A DNA stretch of 64,000 nucleotides from Calothrix sp. PCC 7103. Its GTDB lineage: Bacteria; Cyanobacteriota; Cyanobacteriia; Cyanobacteriales; Nostocaceae. The DNA lies in assembly GCF_000331305.1 (NCBI RefSeq), contig NZ_KB217478.1, positions 1,332,564 through 1,396,563 on the forward strand. The letters are read 5' to 3'. The notes under the pieces are model-generated. The model did not search any database. It worked only from the letters and a program-made list of their open reading frames with translations, and was not told where the DNA came from. The translations under genes were made by a program, and so were the position numbers. The stretch's first letter is position 1. Each line of letters opens with the position of its first letter. Shown piece after piece: positions 7,919 to 15,969 of the stretch.

Positions 7919-8185
7919 TTAAATTCTTCCAAGGTTGTGTAAACCTAAAATTACACCAATCCCTAGGATATGACCGAAGCTGGTTGTCGCTAAAATAGCA
8001 GGCAAGCCAAATCCACCAAAGAAATTAGAGGCAGGCACAGCAGGTTCAGCACTAGGATACTTAATAGTCGATTTACCGAACGCAATAGCTAAGATATTGC
8101 AAACAACCATTATCGCTCCAACGGTTGGACTCCATTGTAAAGGCGCCACTGCTGCTGTAACAGCTAGTAAAGTTGATGTTAACAA
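7919..8185 (-). CDS. psaK: Photosystem I subunit X (PsaK)
   Basis: The 88-residue protein has two hydrophobic helices separated by the family loop. The N-terminal part (LLAVTAAVAPLQWSPTVGAI) is a short processed presequence followed by helix one. The middle IAFGKSTIKYP and the Gly-rich second helix (FFGGFGLPAILATTSFGH and ILGIGVILGLHNLG) are diagnostic of PsaK, which binds chlorophyll at the outer edge of the photosystem I trimer. It is monocistronic, with a ~260-base upstream region shared with the divergent protease gene that must hold both promoters. Confidence 0.95.
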   Translation of the reverse strand: MLTSTLLAVTAAVAPLQWSPTVGAIMVVCNILAIAFGKSTIKYPSAEPAVPASNFFGGFGLPAILATTSFGHILGIGVILGLHNLGRI

Positions 8186-8443
8186 GCGATTTGCTCCTTG
8201 ATTTAATTAAATGTTTTACTGGGTTGAAAATATTACTTCTAAAAATTTTTAGCAAAAAACCTTTGCCTAGCGCTAACTTTCGTATCACATTTTCATATTT
8301 CGTTGTAATATTTCATCACATTTTCATAATAATTCTTCATTTTTCTTTACACTACCTCAATATGAAGTTTTGACAGTAAGGTAGCACAGGCATCATTGAA
8401 GAGAATACAGTGTAAAAAAGAGCTATTTTGCACTAAACCCACC

Positions 8444-10117
8444 ATGAAACGTAGATGGAAATCTTTGTTCCTTTCTCTGATCTGGGTATTTCTCTCAGTA
8501 GGGACATCTATTTTTGTTATAGTGACGCAGCCTTTAATTACGCCAGCACAACAACCTGCGTCAATTGACAAGTATAATCAAACATCCGTACAAACCAAAG
8601 AAAATAAAAAACTTGAATTAAAAAAACCAGAAGAAGAAAAACCAACACTAGAAGAAATAACCCGTCAACAAAAGTTAATAGAAGGCGATAAATTATACCT
8701 AGCTGGAAATGTAGCCGAAGCTGAGAAAATTTATCGCTCTGTTAAAGAAGCATTCAAGCTAGTAGCTAGCAATAGTAACGAACAACTTCAACCAGCAATT
8801 ACCGATGCAGCACAATTAACACCAGCAGGAAGAGTATACTGGCGTGAAGCTGAAGCGGGAATTATTGGCAATTTACAAACTCGCATTTTGGTTCCTTTAG
8901 ATTTATTAGTTCAGCAGGTGCCTCAGTTTATACCTGGACATATGAAGTATGCTGAATACCTGAAAAAGTACGGAGATGAGAAAAAAGCGTTACAAGTATT
9001 AGAACGCGCAGCTACGCTATATCCCAATCAACCAGATTTAGTTCGAGCGCGTGTAGCTGCGTTAGGAGATGCAAAAAAGTGGATGGAAGCATCGCTAGCT
9101 GCACGTCAATATGCAATTCTCAACCCTAATGACCCGTTAATGCCAGAATTTACCAAGTTGGCAGATGATAATTTAAAGCGTTACAAATCTCATATTCGTG
9201 GTGAAATTCGCGGTAATGCCATAGCCAATATTATTACAGGCGCCATCGGTTATGCCGTTACAGGAAGTCTACTTGGCCCATTTTCAGCGCTTGACTCAAC
9301 GGTAATGTTGCTGCAAGGTGAAGAATCTATTGGTGAAAGCGTAGCTAAACAAGCGAAAAAACAACTTGATTTGGTCAAAGACGAAACTGTTAATGCATAC
9401 GTTAATGATATTGGTCAAAAACTTGCTCAAGTTGCTGGACGCAATGAATTTAAATATGAGTTTTTCGTAATTCCCGAACCTGATTTGAATGCATTTGCTT
9501 TACCTGGTGGTAAGGTGTTTATAAATGCAGGCGCCATTGAAAAAGCAAAATCCGAGGCTGAATTAGCAGGGTTAATTGGTCATGAATTAGCCCACGTCGT
9601 ACTATCCCACGGATTTCAATTAGTTACTCAAGGTAATTTAATTTCAAATATTACCCAGTATTTACCGTTGGGTGGAACCGTTGGACAGCTATTTGGACTG
9701 TCTTATAGCCGTGAGATGGAACGTCAAGCTGATGTTTTGGGCACACGCTTACTGGTAACCACTGGGTATGCAGCAGATGGGTTAAGAAACCTCATGGTAA
9801 CGCTCAAAGAACAAATGAAAAATAAAAACGCACCACCAACTTGGGCATCATCGCACCCAGGTGGTAACGAACGGGTGGGTTACTTAGAAGAGTTAATAAC
9901 ACGCAATAGTTACAACCGTTATGCTTATGAGGGAGTTGCCAAGCATGAGGAAATTCGCTCAAAAGTTAAAACTATATTAAAAGAGGTAAAAGAGTGTCGC
10001 GAAGACAAAAAGAAATGCCCAGATGAGAAGAAAGATGAAACAGAGCGCAAAAAGCCAGAACAAACTCAAAACCTCACCCAGCAAACAGAACAACAGCCAA
10101 ATGACTCTAAAAAATAA
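8444..10117 (+). CDS. M48-family metalloprotease with N-terminal TPR-like region
   Basis: The zinc metalloprotease motif HELAH (H381 by my count, in LIGHELAHVVLSHG) is followed by the third-ligand region SREMERQADVLG, as in BepA/YfgC and other M48 peptidases. ATG 8444 starts a signal-anchor (RRWKSLFLSLIWVFLSVGTS); a TTG 16 codons upstream is less likely. Residues ~60-250 are helical and TPR-like (DKLYLAGNVAEAEKIY, KALQVLERAATLYPNQPDL). The C-terminal ~60 residues are Lys/Glu-rich. Likely role: quality control of envelope or thylakoid proteins in the periplasm or lumen. It is divergent from psaK. Confidence 0.85.
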   Translation: MKRRWKSLFLSLIWVFLSVGTSIFVIVTQPLITPAQQPASIDKYNQTSVQTKENKKLELKKPEEEKPTLEEITRQQKLIEGDKLYLAGNVAEAEKIYRSVKEAFKLVASNSNEQLQPAITDAAQLTPAGRVYWREAEAGIIGNLQTRILVPLDLLVQQVPQFIPGHMKYAEYLKKYGDEKKALQVLERAATLYPNQPDLVRARVAALGDAKKWMEASLAARQYAILNPNDPLMPEFTKLADDNLKRYKSHIRGEIRGNAIANIITGAIGYAVTGSLLGPFSALDSTVMLLQGEESIGESVAKQAKKQLDLVKDETVNAYVNDIGQKLAQVAGRNEFKYEFFVIPEPDLNAFALPGGKVFINAGAIEKAKSEAELAGLIGHELAHVVLSHGFQLVTQGNLISNITQYLPLGGTVGQLFGLSYSREMERQADVLGTRLLVTTGYAADGLRNLMVTLKEQMKNKNAPPTWASSHPGGNERVGYLEELITRNSYNRYAYEGVAKHEEIRSKVKTILKEVKECREDKKKCPDEKKDETERKKPEQTQNLTQQTEQQPNDSKK

Positions 10118-10253
10118 TCGAAAATAATCATCCTATGGTTATAAAGTTTTGATGGCACATAACAAAAACATGTGGAAATCAACGCTATTGACAGACACAT
10201 CAATGCAAGAGGGCAAGTTATAATTTTTTAGCGGACAACTATTGTAAACATTT

Positions 10254-10574
10254 ATGACTACCCCTCTTGTACAAGCTTTTTTTGTAGGCAGAGCTGTCGC
10301 TGAAATTCTTAGCGAACGTCTTGAACACAGTGTTACTGATGCGCTATCGCAACTCGGTAAGTTAGATGCTGAGTTACGTGAGGAAATGCGCTCGTTTACG
10401 GATGAAGTTATGGTTCGTGCCCAAAGCGCATCAAGTGCAGCAGGTGCTGGTTTTACTTCTCCAGGAACTTCTACACAATCAGCATCAGTTGATACACAAG
10501 CAATGATTGATGATTTACGCGCTGAAATTGCCACACTACGCACTGAACTCCAACGTCATCGCGTTAATGGTTGA
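10254..10574 (+). CDS. Small conserved cyanobacterial protein (DUF6825-like)
   Basis: The 106-residue protein starts with TTPLVQAFFVGRAVAEIL. A helical segment follows (LSERLEHSVTDALSQLGKLD and AELREEMRSFTDEVM), then a flexible Ser/Ala/Gly linker, and a final short coiled coil (IDDLRAEIATLRTELQRH). I recall this pattern as a family shared by cyanobacteria and plastids without a settled function, but I cannot confirm the family number from sequence alone. There is no signal peptide. A GC-rich hairpin ends its transcript. Confidence 0.7.
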   Translation: MTTPLVQAFFVGRAVAEILSERLEHSVTDALSQLGKLDAELREEMRSFTDEVMVRAQSASSAAGAGFTSPGTSTQSASVDTQAMIDDLRAEIATLRTELQRHRVNG

Positions 10575-10575
10575 G

Positions 10576-10600
10576 TGTAGGGTGGCTTCGCCACCCTACA
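10576..10600 (+). terminator. Terminator-like hairpin TGTAGGGTGGC/GCCACCCTACA
   Basis: A perfect 11-base stem with loop TTC lies 2 bases after the stop codon of the 10254-10574 gene. Relatives of this GGTGGC/GGTGCG hairpin occur at 30362-30420 and 42192-42216, so it is a dispersed palindrome that also can act as a terminator. Confidence 0.6.
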
Positions 10601-10678
10601 AGTTTTACAAACAAGCAAAAAATAACAAAGTATTTTCTTCCTTTAAGATTCAGTTAATCCCAGCGGTATTTAAAGCAT

Positions 10679-12361
10679 ATGGAAAAAGGATATTCGGATA
10701 AGGCATACCGTTGGAATCGCGAGAACTACTCTAGCAGACGCCGCTTTATAGATATTTGGGGGTTTGTGCTGCTATTGATGTATCGCCTTTGGCTGTATAA
10801 CAAATCTTGGAGTTATCCGGGAGGAGTTAGTGACGCAAAGCAAGCTGCAAGGCGCCGGACTTTAGCGGTTTGGATTCGCAACACATTACTCGATTTAGGC
10901 CCGACTTTTATTAAGGTTGGACAATTATTTTCGACACGCGCGGATATATTTCCTGCTGAATATGTCGAAGAACTAACAAAGTTACAAGACCGTGTTCCAG
11001 CTTTTAGCTACGAGCAGGTAGAGTCTACTATCGAGAAAGAACTAGGTAAAAAAATTCCTGAACTTTTCCATAGCTTTGAACCCGTTCCTTTAGCAGCAGC
11101 TTCTTTAGGTCAAGTTCATAAAGCGGTTTTACACTCCGGTGAAGCTGTTGTCGTCAAAGTTCAGCGTCCTGGACTCAAAAAGCTTTTTGAAATTGATTTA
11201 AGAATTCTCAAAGGTATTTCGCGTTATTTTCAAAACCATCCTAAATGGGGAAAAGGACGCGACTGGATGGGAATTTACGAAGAGTGTTGCAAAATTCTTT
11301 GGGAAGAAATAGATTATTTGAGCGAAGGTCGCAATGCCGACGCTTTTCGTCGTAATTTCCGCGCTTATGACTGGGTAAAAGTTCCCCGCGTTTACTGGCG
11401 TTACGCCTCTTCTCGTGTACTCACACTCGAGTACGCTCCCGGTATCAAAATTAGTCAGTACGAAGCGTTAGAAGCGGCTGGTTTAGATAGAAAGGTGCTG
11501 GCTCGTCAAGGCGCCGAAGCTTATTTACACCAGTTGCTCGATAATGGTTTTTTCCATGCCGACCCACACCCAGGTAATATTGCCGTTAGTCCCGAAGGCG
11601 CCTTAATTTTTTATGACTTCGGTATGATGGGACGTATCAAGTCGAACGTGCGTGAAGGCTTGATGGAGACATTATTTGGCATCGCCTCTAAAGATGGTGA
11701 TAGAGTTGTGCAGTCACTAATTGATTTAGGCGCTATAGCACCAACCGACGACATGGGTCCAGTCAGACGTTCGGTACAGTATATGCTCGATAACTTTATG
11801 GATAAACCTTTTGAAAACCAATCGGTTGCCTCCATTAGTGACGACTTATACGAAATCGCTTATAATCAGCCATTTAGATTTCCTGCAACATTTACCTTCG
11901 TCATGCGCGCGTTTTCGACGCTAGAAGGTGTTGGTAAAGGACTTGACCCAGAGTTCAGCTTTATGGAAGTCGCTAAACCCTATGCAATGCAGCTTATGAC
12001 TAATACGAATGGCGAGGGCAATAGTTTACTTAACGAAATAGGCCGTCAAGCAGTCCAAGTTAGTAGTACAGCTTTGGGACTACCGCGTCGTCTCGAAGAT
12101 ACTCTTGAAAAACTAGAACGCGGTGATGTTAGAATGCGTGTTCGCGCGATAGAAACCGAGCGCTTATTAAGGCGGCAAAGTAACATCCAATTAACCACCA
12201 CTTACGCGGTGCTTATAGGTACTTTCACCCTTTCAGCCTCGATTTTATTGGTTAAAAATTATATATGGGCAGCCGTATTTGTAGCTTTTGTCGCAGTAAG
12301 CGTATCATGGCTGTTAATTCGGCTGATTTCACGCCTTGACCGTTATGACCGTATGTATTAA
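10679..12361 (+). CDS. ABC1/UbiB-family atypical kinase
   Basis: The 560-residue protein has the hallmarks of the ABC1 family: the KxGQ motif (FIKVGQLFSTRADIFP, ~residue 80), the Ala-rich loop in place of a P-loop (LAAASLGQVHKA), the VAIK-like Lys (VVVKVQRPG), the catalytic-loop equivalent FFHADPHPGNI and the metal-binding DFG (FYDFGMMGR). Two C-terminal hydrophobic helices (~500-545) anchor it in a membrane. Family members regulate prenylquinone and tocopherol metabolism. The PP2C phosphatase gene follows after 29 bases, so the two are likely one transcript. A second ABC1 gene lies at 30458. Confidence 0.9.
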   Translation: MEKGYSDKAYRWNRENYSSRRRFIDIWGFVLLLMYRLWLYNKSWSYPGGVSDAKQAARRRTLAVWIRNTLLDLGPTFIKVGQLFSTRADIFPAEYVEELTKLQDRVPAFSYEQVESTIEKELGKKIPELFHSFEPVPLAAASLGQVHKAVLHSGEAVVVKVQRPGLKKLFEIDLRILKGISRYFQNHPKWGKGRDWMGIYEECCKILWEEIDYLSEGRNADAFRRNFRAYDWVKVPRVYWRYASSRVLTLEYAPGIKISQYEALEAAGLDRKVLARQGAEAYLHQLLDNGFFHADPHPGNIAVSPEGALIFYDFGMMGRIKSNVREGLMETLFGIASKDGDRVVQSLIDLGAIAPTDDMGPVRRSVQYMLDNFMDKPFENQSVASISDDLYEIAYNQPFRFPATFTFVMRAFSTLEGVGKGLDPEFSFMEVAKPYAMQLMTNTNGEGNSLLNEIGRQAVQVSSTALGLPRRLEDTLEKLERGDVRMRVRAIETERLLRRQSNIQLTTTYAVLIGTFTLSASILLVKNYIWAAVFVAFVAVSVSWLLIRLISRLDRYDRMY

Positions 12362-12390
12362 ATGATTGTTTCCGATACGCCTAAAAAAAT

Positions 12391-13116
12391 ATGAAAATAA
12401 ACTATATAGGAGCTAGCGACCCCGGACTTATTCGATTTTCTAATCAGGATGCTTATTATACTGACCCAGAAGGACGATTTTTCGTGGTTGCCGATGGGAT
12501 GGGTGGTCATGCGGGTGGTGAAGAAGCCAGTCGTATCGCCACCCAAGAAATTCAAGCTTATTTAGTCGCAAACTGGGATTCACAAATTCCTTCCGAAAAA
12601 TTGCTGGAAGAAGCATTACTTCAAGCAAACGAAGCCATCATACGTGACCAACAAAGTCATCCAGAACGTGCCGATATGGGTACAACTGCCGTCGTCATAT
12701 TGTTGCGCGACCCCGAATCACCCTTATGCGCGCACGTAGGTGACTCCAGATTATACCGTTGGCGAAAACCCAAACTCGAACAAATTACAGAAGACCACAC
12801 TTGGGTAGCACGTGCATTAAAAGTTGGTGACATTTCCCCCGATGAAGCGCGTATTCACCCCTTCCGTCACGTACTATCACGTTGCCTAGGACGCGAAGAT
12901 TTACAAGGAGTTGACATTCAACCTCTGAGTTTAAAACCAGGAGACCGCTTGTTGCTTTGCAGTGACGGTTTAACCGAAGAACTAGTCGATGAAAAAATCG
13001 CCAGTTACCTCCAAGAAACTTCAATGCTCGACAAAGCAGCTTTCGCGCTGATTGAAGGCGCCAAAGAACAAGGTGGACACGATAACATTACTGTTGTACT
13101 AGTAGCGCTTGATTAA
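12391..13116 (+). CDS. PP2C-type Ser/Thr protein phosphatase (Stp1 class)
   Basis: The 241-residue metal-dependent phosphatase is a single catalytic domain. The metal-binding motifs are all present: [25 protein letters not shown], the GTTAVVILL strand, [10 protein letters not shown], the LLCSDGLTE motif and [11 protein letters not shown]. It would remove phosphate from Ser/Thr kinase targets; the window encodes two such kinases (14250, 57927). It lies 29 bases after the ABC1 kinase gene on the same strand, so a kinase-like protein and a phosphatase may be made together. A hairpin cluster follows the stop. Confidence 0.92.
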   Translation: MKINYIGASDPGLIRFSNQDAYYTDPEGRFFVVADGMGGHAGGEEASRIATQEIQAYLVANWDSQIPSEKLLEEALLQANEAIIRDQQSHPERADMGTTAVVILLRDPESPLCAHVGDSRLYRWRKPKLEQITEDHTWVARALKVGDISPDEARIHPFRHVLSRCLGREDLQGVDIQPLSLKPGDRLLLCSDGLTEELVDEKIASYLQETSMLDKAAFALIEGAKEQGGHDNITVVLVALD

Positions 13117-13679
13117 TATTGGCAACGGATGAACTTGCTACAAATCAAGCATCCGTTACATCCGTTCATCATCCGTTGCCAATTTGTTCATTTTAAGCAT
13201 TTTTCATCTTTACAATTTGATACAAAATACATTACCCTCCAAGAATTACCTTGGAGGGTAAATTATCACTTTGTGTGAATTGACATCTTGCTATTTTTAC
13301 TGTATATCGAATAAAATCGACTTTAATACTCTAAGTCCCTTTATTTCCGATACAGGGAACAGGCGTATTACCTCGCGTTCAATACTGAATCCTTGACTTT
13401 TAGTTGTATATAATGCAAAGTTTACCGAAATATGAGTAGGCAAACTTGGTATATATATTTAGCTATAAGCTCAGGAGTGTAAACTAGACGACATTATAGA
13501 AAGACAACACAAGATTACCACCTAAAGGAGTGGTCATTTTGTCAAACTCTTGTTATCTTTCGTAATAAAGAGGCAGATAATTAGATTTTATTCCCACCAA
13601 ATCTAATCAACGGCGCCTCGGTCAGTCAGTCTTATTTACTTGACTGTTTCACGTCATCTTCTCTATTTGGAGTTATTTT
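13117..13679 (+). other. Intergenic leader region before nblA
   Basis: No protein gene is seen. Near the left end an imperfect inverted repeat (TTGGCAACGGATGAAC and its partner near 13160-13180) follows the phosphatase stop. From 13262 to 13679 the region is AT-rich and long for a leader; a short stem (TTAGATTT with AAATCTAA, 13582-13607) and GGAG 10 bases before the nblA start are visible. I looked for the NtcA box GTA-N8-TAC and found only a one-mismatch form (GTA-N8-TAG at 13449). Confidence 0.4.
13233..13260 (+). terminator. Hairpin TACCCTCCAAG/CTTGGAGGGTA
   Basis: A perfect 11-base stem closes a 6-base loop about 115 bases after the phosphatase stop. It is followed by an AT-rich stretch. 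It probably ends the ABC1 kinase-phosphatase transcript before the nblA promoter region. Confidence 0.65.
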
Positions 13680-13874
13680 ATGAACAACCCAATCGAACTT
13701 TCACTCGAACAGCAATTCAGCATTCACTCATTTGCTAACCAAGTACAAGATATGAGCCATGAGCAAGCAAAAGACTTTTTAGTCAAGCTTTACGAGCAAA
13801 TGGTAGTAAGAGAAGCAACATATAAAGAACTTCTTAAGCACCAATGGGGCTTAGACGGTACTGGATTAGCTTGA
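13680..13874 (+). CDS. nblA: Phycobilisome degradation protein NblA
   Basis: The 64-residue protein is a full-length NblA: PIELSLEQQFSIHSFANQV, the helix with EQAKDFLVKLYEQM and the C-terminal ATYKELLKHQWGL motif. NblA dimers bind phycobiliproteins and deliver them to the Clp protease during nitrogen or sulfur starvation, so the cell has phycobilisomes. GGAG lies 10 bases before the ATG. The long upstream region suggests starvation-regulated transcription. It stands alone. Confidence 0.95.
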   Translation: MNNPIELSLEQQFSIHSFANQVQDMSHEQAKDFLVKLYEQMVVREATYKELLKHQWGLDGTGLA

Positions 13875-14249
13875 GTAATGTGATTGAAGTCCAGTGTCGC
13901 TCTTGGAAGGCGACCTCCTTCTCTTGCTTAGTTCCACATAGGAAAGGAGCTGGGGATGCTGGGGCGTCAACTTAAGACTTGAAGGACTATCACTAGGAGC
14001 AGCGTTAATTATTTTCAGCACCATTAATATTTATATTTCCTGTAAGCTTTTTTCACAACCGTAATTTATTGATTATTATTATTTCTTAACACTCAGATAA
14101 CAAAAGGTTACATTCTCGTCGGGTGCGTAACGCCCGCCATAGGAATATATCAACGAAGCAACTAACCTAACAGCGCTACGTACCAAAAATATTCAATTAT
14201 ACATAAACAAAACTTATATTAATATAATAGACTTGGCAGGCCTTGGCAT
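13875..14249. other. Intergenic region after nblA
   Basis: The first ~110 bases hold a short hairpin (GTCGC with GCGAC near 13903-13921) and a G-rich stretch, which could be the nblA transcript end. The remaining ~250 bases are AT-rich with no coding frame or repeat that I can support. Confidence 0.4.
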
Positions 14250-15821
14250 CTAAGCAGAAAGGTCGAAAGGAGAATCAGTATTAATTGAGGCAAGCTTAGT
14301 TAGAATTTGAGGTTTAATTTTTTCGTATTCGGTTTTGAGATAGGTTTTACTAATTTGGGGATTAGCAGATGAAGGAAGTGTGTTGCCCAGTAATGACCAT
14401 TCTTTTAAACGACGACATTGGGAAGAAGCGATAGTAGAAACAAGGATATGAGTGGGGTGAGTTGGTTGCTCGCGCGCAAAAAAGAGTAAGCGATAGTAAC
14501 CTTTGTCACTAAGTAAGCGTACAGTTTCTTGCCCAAAATTGGTTTTGAGGTCAAGGTAATATGGAAGCCATTTGGCGCCAAACTTACGATTATAGATAAC
14601 AGTCACCCAAAGTAGCATTGGGTGGGGAGAAGGAATAAAAAGAAATTGGTTGTAGCGAGTACAAACGGAACGCTTTTGAATTTCGAGTATTGGTAACATC
14701 ATCCACAATGCAGGGGTAAGTTCATTGTGAACACTAATAGGTTGAGGAAAAACAATATCAGCGATTGGTTTATTCTTGGGCCAAGTCGAAAGTTTTACAA
14801 TCTCATCTGGTAAGGGACTAGGCAGGTTTTCAGATTTATCGACTTCTGGAGCAACAACCGTAGGAGCATCACCACTCGTAGTTTGGCGCCCTGTATGGGT
14901 AGTAGGTGTGCTAGTCGTTTTATTAAGCTCAGATGTAATATCAACTGCTGATAGTGTTTGTATAATGTCATTAATATTTTGAGGACGGTCATTAGGTTTT
15001 TTAGCAAGACATGACATTATCAACTCTTCTAAAGATTTAGGAACGTCAAAACTCATATCAATTTCCGCAAACAAACGCGGTTCTTGGAAATGATGTGCTT
15101 TATACCAGGCGCCGAATGAATGAGTAGGAGCAGTAAGAGGTAACTTGCCCGTAAGCATTTCAAACATCATCACACCCAAACTATAAATATCCGAACGGTT
15201 ATCTAACTCCTTACCTTCCATTTGTTCGGGGGAAGAATAAGCCAAAGTTCCCAGATAGTAATTAGTTTGCTGCGTATTCGACTGTAATAACTTAGCAATG
15301 CCAAAATCAAGAATTTTAACTAATTCACCAAACGTCGGGTCAACAATCACCAACATATTACTAGGCTTAATGTCACGATGAATAATTGGGTAAATAGTGC
15401 CATCTACAGGAATACCATCGTGAGCGCACTGCAACCCCAAACTAATTTGACGTGCCATGCTCAAAAACCGCACCAATGACATTTCTTGCTTGCGGATAAT
15501 ATATGACAAGCTTTTACCCTTAAGGTATTCCATAACGTAGAACGGAGTATTATACTCGTCCACACCATAATCCATAACTCGAACAATTTGAATACTTTTT
15601 TGTCCCAAAAGCGCACAGGTTTTAGCTTCACGCTCAAAGCGTTCCTGCAACCGCATTTTTTTATTAGTTTGGATGGACATTGAGAGAAATTTCACCGCAA
15701 CAGGCACATCTCCCAACAAAGTATCCTTAGCACGATATACTCGTCCCATAGCTCCAGTTCCTATTAACTCCTGAAGCTGGTACCTTTTGCTAAGTTTGCG
15801 ACCGACGTTGGGGTCCGACAT
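14250..15821 (-). CDS. Eukaryotic-type Ser/Thr protein kinase
   Basis: An N-terminal kinase domain (residues ~10-300) is complete: P-loop GTGAMGRVYRAKD, VAVKFLSM (catalytic Lys), HRDIKPSNML, LDFGIAKLL and YSSPEQMEG. A Thr/Pro-rich linker (~305-355) leads to a ~165-residue C-terminal domain (PALWMMLPILEIQKR, FGAKWLPYYLDL) found in cyanobacterial kinases, with no known name. No transmembrane segment is seen, so it is soluble. I start it at ATG 15821 (MSDPNVGRKLSKRYQLQ, 523 residues); the longer frame to 15908 adds 29 unlikely residues. It is followed upstream by the hybrid histidine kinase gene on the same strand. Confidence 0.85.
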   Translation of the reverse strand: MSDPNVGRKLSKRYQLQELIGTGAMGRVYRAKDTLLGDVPVAVKFLSMSIQTNKKMRLQERFEREAKTCALLGQKSIQIVRVMDYGVDEYNTPFYVMEYLKGKSLSYIIRKQEMSLVRFLSMARQISLGLQCAHDGIPVDGTIYPIIHRDIKPSNMLVIVDPTFGELVKILDFGIAKLLQSNTQQTNYYLGTLAYSSPEQMEGKELDNRSDIYSLGVMMFEMLTGKLPLTAPTHSFGAWYKAHHFQEPRLFAEIDMSFDVPKSLEELIMSCLAKKPNDRPQNINDIIQTLSAVDITSELNKTTSTPTTHTGRQTTSGDAPTVVAPEVDKSENLPSPLPDEIVKLSTWPKNKPIADIVFPQPISVHNELTPALWMMLPILEIQKRSVCTRYNQFLFIPSPHPMLLWVTVIYNRKFGAKWLPYYLDLKTNFGQETVRLLSDKGYYRLLFFAREQPTHPTHILVSTIASSQCRRLKEWSLLGNTLPSSANPQISKTYLKTEYEKIKPQILTKLASINTDSPFDLSA

Positions 15822-15969
15822 AGTAAGCTTTGGCTCCAATCTTTTAAAATAAGCGAATTCCCTGTTAAATTTAGTATTCCCAAATTTTTGGCAATTAACA
15901 CCAAACATTGACCAAACAAATGCAACACAAACAAAATATTTAAGTATGTTTTTATACTTTTAAATTTAG

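Noticed and set aside
13449-13462. NtcA box before nblA
   Set aside because: GTA-N8-TAG has one mismatch to GTA-N8-TAC and no correctly spaced -10 box; not enough to call.
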